A DNA stretch of 64,000 nt from Isoetes taiwanensis (lineage: Eukaryota; Streptophyta; Lycopodiopsida; Isoetales; Isoetaceae). The position numbers and the translations under genes were made by a program. The stretch is taken from assembly GCA_021234155.1 (NCBI GenBank), contig JAJEKV010000141.1, positions 690,039 through 754,038 of the forward strand. Direction: 5' to 3'. The first letter of the stretch is position 1. The number at the start of each line of letters is the position of its first letter. The notes beneath the pieces are model-generated. The model made no database searches. It saw nothing but the letters and a program-made list of their open reading frames with translations, and was not told where the DNA came from. Positions 56,158 to 64,000 of the stretch are shown here, piece by piece.

Positions 56158-57870
56158 TAACCATCTTATCAGTCTTATATGGATGGATAGTAGTGATAAC
56201 TAGTTATAGTACTCATATAGTACTGAAGTTATCAGCGTGCACCAATAATGTGGCCGAAATGTGGAATGTTATTTTTATAACATAAGATTTGCAATGGTTT
56301 AATTGGGGTATTCGTATGTGGAATGTTATTTTGCTGATGGTGGCAAGGGGGATTCGAAACCCTGGAATATTGGGCGAGCATCTTGTGCCCGGTTGGCCAG
56401 AACTGTGAGTGCCGCCTTAGAGTGCTCTAGGGATGGCGGAGCTACTGAGGTCGGAGGTCCTGATGTGTCGTGGCTGTGGGTTGTTGCTTTTTTTGGAGTT
56501 TTGGATAAGCTGGGGTCGGGTTCGTTGGCGGGGAGCGGAGGTGGAGTCTTCTCGAAGGGATTTATGCCGGAGGTAAGCCGGCTGTGTTCTTGCCTTTGTT
56601 TTGTCTATAATTTCCTGCCACATTATGTCTCTGAAGAGTGCACGGCCCTATTCTATGTTATCTCAACAAAACCCAAATGTGATATGTGCTCTAGGTTCAT
56701 TCTCCAAAACGGATTCAAGTGTATCCAATGCTTCCGCGCAGACCACAGCTTTTCTATTTGCTTCGCCTGTTTTAAATCCCCTTCCCAAACCGACATGCAT
56801 CCCTAGGAAGATTTTATGGATTTAAATATGATCCATGCTCTGCTTCGACGCCCCGAGTTCCTGAACAAGGAGGCTTGCAGTGTTCACTTTAGCTTCTATT
56901 TTGCTGAACATTTTTGGTTCATTACAGGAAAGCAATTTTTCCAGAACATCTGGCAAATCTTTTGGCATTGCCTTGCGGTGCTTCTTATATTTGGCTGAAG
57001 GCACAACGTCTGTTGTGGATATGATGGGCGGACTTGGGTTAGCTTCAGCTGGTGTCTATTTAGCAACTGCATATCTTAGCAGGGAACACCGAAAGTATCA
57101 AAAACATTAGGTGTATCTACTAGTTTAGGTGGATTGGTTTATCCGTGCTAAAAAATGTGTAAGAAAGAGCCGAGTTATTGGGCTCTCCCCTTAGTCTCGC
57201 TTACAGATGGCTTCTGTTTTTGTGTGTGGGCTTGAGAGACCTTCTTCTGGATCTGTATTGTGGGAATAATAGGTATGCTTTTGTTCTAAATGTCGTGTTC
57301 AATATGTTTCAGCAGGATGAGATTGCTTGACAGGTATGGATTTGCTGGCTCTAAATTTGTATGTAAATGTCACGTCTTTAGCAGGCTGCAGTTGTTAAGC
57401 ACAATTGTGTGGAATGTTGTTTTCATGACCTGTTCAATCTGTTTGAGCAGCCTGTTGCTGTATAATGTGGCCGAAATTTTCAACGCTGTTTTTCAAATTC
57501 TGTACTTCAAACAATATGCTGGTACTGACTTCTTTGCTTTGTTAGTGGGCTTCGGCCCCTAAGCATACTAGGCATCCCTCTTCTGGGATTCCTAATATGC
57601 TTGGATGAGCGTCGGAACTTGTACTGGGGTTCGACTCCCTAGGCTCATAATTATTTGTTTGGTCAAACTCCCAATTTTGGGATGTTGTATTTATTCAATG
57701 GTTTGGTTGCATCATAGGGGTAGGTCAAATATAGGGGAGTTGACCCCATCTTGACTTGCACTTAAGGGCTGGAATTTCGCCCCAATATGCCACCATTGGA
57801 TGGTCCCTAAAAAATAATAGACACCCCAAATGACAAAAAAAAACAGGGACTCTCCGTTACACTAGAGGGT
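56158..57870. other. unassigned region with protein-like segments
   Basis: A tRNA-like B box (GGTTTCGAATCCC, minus strand, about 56350-56362) suggests a SINE. One plus frame at 56690-56800 has a Cys-rich stretch (KCDMCSRFILQNGFKCIQCF then CFACF) reminiscent of ZZ or C1-type zinc binding. Another at 57000-57110 ends GGLGLASAGVYLATAYLSRE then HRKYQKH and a stop. Both may be gene fragments; I cannot name either. Confidence 0.3.
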
Positions 57871-57877
57871 CCAATAA

Positions 57878-58042
57878 GGGACGCCTCACATGTGAGCGGC
57901 AAGTTTTGCCGGACGTCAAGCCGTTCAAGACGCTCTGCTCTGAACTGCTCCAGCAGTTCGGAGACGACCGGCTCAAACGTCAAACCGGCCGTCTCAAATT
58001 TCGTTCATGTGAATGCGTTTTAATCTACATGTGAGGCGTCTC
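57878..58042. mobile_element. 165-bp Tourist-like MITE
   Basis: Terminal inverted repeats GGGACGCCTCACATGT (57878-57893) and ACATGTGAGGCGTCTC (58027-58042), 15 of 16 complementary. TAA target duplications flank it (57875-57877, 58043-58045). It sits about 280 bp upstream of the dioxygenase start codon. Confidence 0.9.
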
Positions 58043-58274
58043 TAAGGGTTTTTATAGTCTGCAAGAGCAATAATAAGCATAGGGACGAGTAGGGTTGACC
58101 TGAGTTCGCAAACGAGCTACCTACCAGTCCCGTGTTGAACGGCCAGCGAGGTTGCCACGGGGGATTGAATCAGGCACATGCCTCATTGCCGCTACCTAAA
58201 CAGGGGAGGGATGTGGCGTAATCTAGATCGACACAAAAATGGGAGCTAAAAGGAGGCCACGACAGAGTGATACG

Positions 58275-58285
58275 GGAAGATAAAT
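58275..58285 (+). promoter_or_regulatory. TATA-like element of the dioxygenase gene
   Basis: AGATAAATAAG about 40 bp upstream of the ATG. Weak match; a guess based on position only, and close to the start codon for a TATA box. Confidence 0.25.
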
Positions 58286-58321
58286 AAGGGCGGGCAAAGA
58301 AGAACAGAGAGGGGAAGCAAA

Positions 58322-59667
58322 ATGCCGGCACTGGTGCAGGATTTGGTGGATGAGGGCATTGCAGAGGTGCCAAAGGCATTTCTGTTTCCGCAGGATGGCC
58401 GGGCAGTCGAGAAGCTGGGCGCCGATGAGGCCGTTCCGACCCTGGATCTCTCGCTCCTTGCAGATCCGGCCCAGCGCCTCCTCCTCGTCTCCGCCATGGC
58501 CGATGCTAGCTTCCAATGGGGTTTTTTCCAGGTCGTAAACCATGGCATTTCCCTTGAGCTCCTTTCCCAGGCCCAGGCCGTTTCCAAGGCTTTCTTCCAG
58601 CTGCCTTCTTCCGAGAAAATGAAATGCGCTGTCACCAAAGAATTGGGCCAGGAGTTTCTCAAGGATGGCTATGGCAGTAAACTCTTCTCTTCCGATGATA
58701 AGGCCCAGCTATGGCGCGATTATATGCATCTTAAGTTCTTGCCTCCTGCTCACCGGAATTTCGATAACTGGCCTTCAAAACCTGAAGAATACAGGTACTG
58801 CCGCATTGGTCCATTTTTGGTTTCCTAAAAAAATTCCTTATAGAGTATTTCATAGTTTGCTTCTATACTTTTCGTTTCCTAAAAAATACACATAGTTTAC
58901 TTCTTTCTGTCTATCTATCTATCCATCTATCTCATAGGCTAATTGGTCTCCATGGATGATAAAAACTTTATTCTATTATGTTCTTATTGAAGTTAGCTTG
59001 TTATCTTTGTAGGGACACAATGTGGCGCCTAGCCCAGGCGTACTTTGAGCTCGCCCAGAAAGTGCTAGAGCTTTTATCCGAAGGGCTTGGCCTAGCACCT
59101 TCCTTCCTTAGGGATGCATTTGGAGAGCCTCACCAATCATTCATGTCTAATTACTACCCCCCATGCCCCAGCCCTGAGCTTGTTATGGGGTTCATGCCCC
59201 ACTCCGACTTTGGAGGTCTCACACTTCTCCTTCAAGATGACGTCCCCGGTCTTCAGGTTCTCAAGGATGACAAATGGTTCACTATCGAACCCGTCCATGG
59301 TGCCATAACAATAAACATCAGTGACCAACTTGAGGTAACCCTCCCACCTTGTTGCCTTGAAGTACATTGAATGAATAACCTTTGCAAATAGTCAATAATA
59401 TAATGTGCTTCTGTCTACCAGCTACTGACAAATGGACGATATCGAAGTGTGACACATCGTGTTATGGTGAACGACAAGAAACCAAGGCTCTCAATTGCCT
59501 CAAATTATACATGTGCTCATGAGGTTCTAGTTTCACCAGCTCCTGAGCTAATTGATGATGAGCATCCCGCATTATATCGTCCTGTCGTATTTGGTGACTA
59601 CATTAAAGAGGTTGCTAAAAAAGGACCTTATGGAAAGGCGTATATGCGTATAACATATTCAGAGTAA
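58322..59667 (+). CDS. 2-oxoglutarate/Fe(II)-dependent dioxygenase, DOXC type
   Basis: Three exons: 58322-58794, 59013-59334, 59422-59667, all junctions GT-AG, giving 346 residues, the usual length of plant DOXC enzymes (340-360). Domain order: N-terminal DIOX_N (PTLDLSLLADPAQRLLLVSA; FQWGFFQVVNHGISLELLSQ), then the jelly-roll core (NYYPPCPSPELVMGFMPHSD). Fe(II) ligands are H and D of PHSDFGGLTLLLQDD and H of SVTHRVMVN; R and S of KPRLSIASN bind 2-oxoglutarate. All are present, so it should be active. Closest in style to the SRG1/DMR6-like/codeine-demethylase group of soluble enzymes that oxidise specialised metabolites; the substrate cannot be read from sequence. One oddity: NISDQLE in place of the usual NIGDQLE. 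The start is the first ATG after a purine-rich leader. No lesion found. Confidence 0.93.
58795..59012 (+). other. intron 1 of the dioxygenase gene
   Basis: 218 bp, GTACTG...TTTGTAG, phase 2. Contains a short (TCTA)n run (58909-58932) and GGTCTCCATGGATGATAAAAA, a piece resembling the retroposon 3' end family. Confidence 0.85.
59335..59421 (+). other. intron 2 of the dioxygenase gene
   Basis: 87 bp, GTAACC...CTACCAG, phase 0. Position just before LLTNGRYRS is usual for this family. Confidence 0.85.
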
Positions 59668-60070
59668 ACTATGTTATGAATTCGTAATTTTCGATATTTC
59701 TTATAAAAATTATTCTTTTAAACATCTATTTGTGTACTTGCAAAGCATTTTCGATGCACGCTTTCATAATCATGATTGGTACTGTGTGTAAATACACAAA
59801 GTATTTCTAGCTAAAATGTTTGCATACTTCAAGAGCGCAACATTTTTCAATGTAATCATCTCTAGTAATGTTGTACACCTATATCTACCTCAAGAATGCA
59901 AGTTTTTTTAACTTCTATATCAAATGCATCTAGTGCCATTAGCATCTACATTAATTCAACACTATGTAAAGTTAGGGTAGATCAGATTTTGGCATGTAGC
60001 CCAACTGCCATATGCCACATGTACATTCAATCCAAGAGTTTAACCAAACTTTTGTACGAGGAATTTATAT

Positions 60071-60316
60071 TATGTTCCCTTTGTTCACTACATGTTTCTT
60101 TGTTTTTATCCCAAAATGTGTTTCGTCAATCTAACCTATCTTTAACTCCACGTTACTAATCTTCACGGAGCCAAGCTTCCATCTCAAAATTAGTATGTTC
60201 CCTTTGTTCACTACATGTTTCTTTGTTTTTAGCCCAAAATCTGTTTCGTCAATCTAATTTATCTTTAACTCCACGTTAATAATCTTCACAAGAGCCAAGC
60301 TTCCATCCCAAATCAA
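60071..60316. repeat. 123-bp tandem duplication
   Basis: Two units (60071-60193 and 60194-60316) starting TATGTTCCCTTTGTTCACTA, about 93% alike. Non-coding. Confidence 0.92.
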
Positions 60317-60474
60317 GACTGGGTGAAGATTAACAAAAAAAAAAAAACCCAATAGTGCAGTCCCACACCCTACAAATAGTTCGTGCAAAAGGGGGTCATA
60401 AAGGTAGGAGCCATTATATATCTTATACGAGGCCATTGACATTCCACTTGTCCATTGCAGTATTGCCTGCTATA

Positions 60475-60545
60475 TAGAATAGAATAGAATAGAATAGTTT
60501 TTTTATCGTCCACTGAGACCAATCGGCCTATGGGACCCAGAAGGA
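60475..60545 (-). repeat. retroposon 3' end with (ATTCT)n tail
   Basis: On the minus strand: GGGTCCCATAGGCCGATTGG, TCTCAGTGGACGATAAAAAA, then CTATTCTATTCTATTCTAT. Same 3' end as 62560-62632. Confidence 0.7.
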
Positions 60546-60555
60546 GCGCAGCAAA

Positions 60556-60626
60556 CTTATTACTGTCCGGGTTAAAAAACCCCCGCCCCGAAGGGTTTTC
60601 GAGGGAAAAACCGTGGCAGTAATAAG
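60556..60626. other. structured hairpin region, copy 1
   Basis: Outer stem CTTATTACTG (60556-60565) / CAGTAATAAG (60617-60626); inner GGGTTAAAAAACCC and a GGGAAAAACC arm. Related to 63635-63697. Confidence 0.75.
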
Positions 60627-62300
60627 AATGCTATCAAACTGTACAAGTATACATCATCATGAAATAAATGTGTATGTACATGTCAAGTGCGTGCCCGAGG
60701 ACATAGCTGATCTCGCATGTCCATGACCTCCTGAAGGTATGATCCTAGCATCCGTACGGATGCCGTGCTCAATGTCACATGTAGAGAGTTTTTGTCGTCT
60801 TCTTTTTTCTATTTCATTAAAAAAAGCGAGAAATATCGGGAGGAGAAAACTAGACCGTTAGATTCGGTTTGTCTAAAGCTAGACCATTTGGGGCACAGAT
60901 TCATTGATGGGCACCTCGCCTTAGGTATAAATGCACAACGCATTTTCTAGTTTGCCCACTTCAAGAAGGCAACTTCAAAACTTTTGGACCAAATGTAGGC
61001 ATTTCTAGTTAAGATATATGTCCACTCCAGGAATGCAACATTTTCAAACTTCGAGAAAATATATAAGGATATACCTCTACTTCAAGAATATAAGATTTTT
61101 CTTCTAAATCAAATACAACATTTTTCAAGTTTGTGGCACTCCCATTTGAAGATTCCCTTTTAGAAAACATATTGACCTCGTAAAATGGCGCTTTTAGAAT
61201 TACGTTCGAAAATTCCTTTTTTTTTTTTAAGAACTGTGTCATCAATATGCTTCAACTGGTAAAGTTACAAAGCAAGTGAGGAGGAAGGAGAACTGCCCCA
61301 AAGAGACAGCGATACCTCGACACTCCACAACAAACTCACAGAAAAACTGCAACTCTACTGCTGTACAAACCGACCATCACCATCTACAACACCCAAGAAG
61401 TCCCGCCAAATAGCAAACTTCCGCTCTACTAATCCCGGGAACACCAGAAAGCTTTGAAATAGCTTGTACCTAATAGTTGTGTAATAGTTTTGAAAATTCT
61501 TGGTGATTATATTTTATTTTTTTATTTTTATTTTTTTGAAGGCAAGATATTTTGATTTTATTAGAGTATTAAAAGTGATACATTGACCTTATTTCCAGGC
61601 TCCACAATAGGCTAGATAAGAAATACATAGAACACATGGTCACCAAATAGGAAGAATTTGCACACTTAACAAGCAAACACCATGCTATGTACTCCGGTCG
61701 AAGCAACATTGACCTCTTCCTCTTCACAAACATAACCTTCCAACCAACTAGTACATTTTTCGATAAATAGTTGTGATAGTTGTTTGCATCTATGAGATTT
61801 GATGTCCAATAGTTCAGAGTGCGATTCCGGGTGGTCTTGAACTTGAGTCATGTAGTTGTTAGAACTAATGTGTTACCACTAGACCAAACACCCAGAAGCA
61901 CATAACAAAATCGAGGTCATATTTCTATTAGATAAGATAAATTTTAATATTTGAAATAAGTAACCTCATATGACGAAAATGCGTATTAGACGAGACCTTG
62001 CACATGATTCCATTTGAAGACTTCCGTTTTAAAAAGCATGTCCACCTCCAAAATTGGTGCATAAATTTTAAAGTTGTGAAGGTAAAAATATGGCACTTTA
62101 GGAGTGGAGCATAAACTCTACACACATATACTACATTCATAGTGGAGCTACCTGAAATAGACTCTTGCTCAGATGCTGCCAACAGCCTAGTATCGCCATA
62201 GTCCGGCGAGTGGGGGCCCAGAGACCGGACCGACCTCGTCATATAGTTGTACACTTCAGCACCTCTCAGGACAGATTATATGTGCTCCAGCATGGCAGCC
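60627..62300. other. AT-rich intergenic DNA, no gene recognised
   Basis: Several T/A runs (61210, 61510-61540). Open frames are short and featureless. Confidence 0.5.
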
Positions 62301-62339
62301 ATTTGAAGAATACTAGTTTCTAGGCGATGGGGGGAGTTG

Positions 62340-62640
62340 TGTAAAGTCTGAGAGGCTTGGATGCAGAACAAGTGGGCAGTATACAGAGGGGGCACGGCTA
62401 TCATTCGTGACCACTGGCCTGAGAACCCTTGGTTGGGATATGCATAGTGCCTTATTAGTTCTTTTTGTTATTTCTTTGGTATTTTGTTACGTGGCTTAGT
62501 TCCATGCTGTGTTTTGTTTAGGCTTAGGCCTTTTTGTTTCGTTGGAGGCTCATGCCCTCTTTCTTTGTTCTGGTCCCATAACCCGATTGGGTTCTCGTGG
62601 ACGATAAAAAACATATCTTATCTTATTATTTTTCAAGGAA
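62340..62640 (+). repeat. retroposon 3' region with (ATCTT)n tail
   Basis: Ends TGGTCCCATAACCCGATTGG, GTTCTCGTGGACGATAAAAA, then ATATCTTATCTTATTATT. T-rich upstream part (62460-62560) reads like a LINE 3' untranslated region. No ORF survives. Confidence 0.65.
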
Positions 62641-62876
62641 CCATTAGATAGTAGAAAAAAGATTCTATCAAATGTTGGAAGGTGATTGCTATGTCAAATT
62701 TTGTATTTTAAATGTAGAACTGATGTTAATTTTTCTGGGAAGACATAAGATAAATTTCAATTTCAATTAGGAAAAAAGTACAATAAGCTGAGAGGCAGGT
62801 TTAAAACTCAAAGGGTGAAAATGTCCCTCTATGAAAGTCTACCTAGATATCTCAAACTTTTGTTTAGTGTAACTCT

Positions 62877-63027
<151 letters not shown>

Positions 63028-63149
63028 CACCCATGACCAATGTTAGTATTGAGACCATATAAGTTTTGTTTAAAATAGAATAGCAGTCATGACATGAGAG
63101 CAGAATTCATCAATATCATCTAATAAGTATGGAATATCCATCACTTTTT

Positions 63150-63197
63150 GCAAAAATGGTTCTCCGAGGACAATAAAACCCAATTCAATTCAAAAAT
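63150..63197 (+). repeat. retroposon 3' end with (ATTCA)n tail
   Basis: GGTTCTCCGAGGACAATAAA, then ACCCAATTCAATTCAAAAAT. Fifth member of the GTCTC-GGAC-ATAAAA family in this window. Confidence 0.55.
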
Positions 63198-63630
63198 ACA
63201 CAGTGAGCTCTTTATTGAATGTGGAGAAATATCCACTCTCATTATGCAATGATTCATTAAGCTTAAAAGAAAATCTATTAAAATATTCAAATAAAGGAAT
63301 ATACAGTAAAAATGATTCAATCATTAGAAATGATACCTTAGAACAACCTTGATTCTCCTTCCTCCTCCTATCTACAACAATCTGCATTGACTTCATAATC
63401 CACCTCATGTGTACCATCTCATATAGATGTATATGCAGCAACATACATTAATTGTCACGCCATTCTCGTGTTGCAACTCGCAAGATACAACAACATCCAA
63501 TAAATAGATTTTTCATTTATCTCAATAACAATTAAAAATGAAAATTAAAAAACATAGGGAATATCCAGTTATATCACTTGAACCCCAAAAATAAAATTTT
63601 TTGCTACATATGTTGAGTAGTCTACCTGCC
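63198..63630. other. AT-rich, no gene recognised
   Basis: An 84-codon minus frame (63190-63444) shows no motif. Nothing else seen. Confidence 0.5.
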
Positions 63631-63634
63631 AAGA

Positions 63635-63697
63635 ACTTATCACTGGGGTTAAAAAACCTCGCCCTTTCGATCTTTCAAGGAAAAACCCGTGATAAGT
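63635..63697. other. structured hairpin region, copy 2
   Basis: Outer stem ACTTATCAC (63635-63643) / GTGATAAGT (63689-63697) around GGGGTTAAAAAACC, CGCCC and GGAAAAACCC. Same plan as 60556-60626. The sequence after it (to 64000) has a TATAAA on the minus strand near 63860 and could be an LTR or promoter cut by the window edge. Confidence 0.75.
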
Positions 63698-64000
63698 CCT
63701 CGGCAACGGCTTGGACAAATGCAAGGCTGCTAAAAACGATCCCATAAAAATCCAAGCTTCATCGAGAAACCGGGTTCGCGCATAGGCTAAGATAGAAGAG
63801 GTTAGAAAATAGGCTAAGAACCGCCAAGAAACATTAATCCATGCAAGAAGAAGCCCCTCCTTTATATCATAGAAAAGAAACAGGGTACAAAATTGCTAGT
63901 GGAGTACAATTTTTGGCGAAGCATATAAATACATAACTATGAGAGCACAACGAGAAGACTCGGACCATCATGACCGTCAAATCAACGGCTGGAATTTCTT

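Noticed and set aside
57600-57650. tRNA gene suggested by GGGGTTCGACTCCC
   Set aside because: No cloverleaf can be drawn; only the B-box-like part is present.

Overview
This is nuclear DNA of a land plant with a large, repeat-rich genome. The evidence is GT-AG introns, plant gene families (a DOXC-type 2-oxoglutarate dioxygenase, a vacuolar-type H+-pyrophosphatase, an AGT2-like aminotransferase, a ZRSR2/U2AF35-related splicing factor) and plant Ty3/gypsy, Helitron, LINE, MITE and short LTR elements. A seed-free vascular plant such as a fern is my guess; nothing in the window proves it. Only one gene looks intact, the three-exon dioxygenase at 58322-59667. Most other open frames are decayed elements or gene fragments.

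Layout: 1-3.4 kb holds a decayed minus-strand coding region of accessory-ORF or coiled-coil type. 3.4-9.5 kb is a decayed minus-strand Ty3/gypsy element with gag, protease, RT, RNase H and integrase in order. 10.15-10.38 kb is a LINE endonuclease fragment that abuts a truncated copy of a MITE whose full copy lies at 41.5 kb. 10.6-11.0 kb is a decayed tandem array. 11.1-17.9 kb is bounded by inverted, hairpin-forming ends and carries fragments of at least three unrelated genes (AGT2, LC8 dynein light chain, H+-PPase), like a gene-capturing transposon.

19.8-39.4 kb contains one minus-strand ZRSR2-like splicing-factor pseudogene split in two. Exons A-D are at 38.2-39.4 kb and exons E-H at 19.8-21.1 kb. 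The intron between them is filled by about 16.6 kb of foreign DNA flanked by a 15-bp direct repeat. That insert contains a 2-kb short LTR element with intact 5-bp TSD, direct copies of a ~1.3 kb repeat at its two ends, T-rich tandem repeats, captured exons (DEAD-box helicase, WG-rich protein) and a Helitron. The Helitron has a PIF1-type helicase, no Rep domain, a 3' hairpin-CTAG end and an unidentified spliced ORF that starts on the helicase stop codon.

39.6-50.0 kb is a direct duplication of a ~3.3 kb unit. Its first copy is interrupted by 3.2 kb that includes a 443-bp MITE with perfect 104-bp arms and a fragment of an Mfd-like helicase. 50.6-51.7 kb is a 5'-truncated LINE. 51.7-53.0 kb has four copies of a small palindromic element. 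53-57.8 kb is decayed and mostly unidentified. 57.9-59.7 kb is the dioxygenase gene with a Tourist-like MITE in its upstream region. 60-64 kb holds tandem repeats, a long TATC microsatellite, retroposon 3' ends with short tandem tails, and two related hairpins whose stems show a compensatory change.
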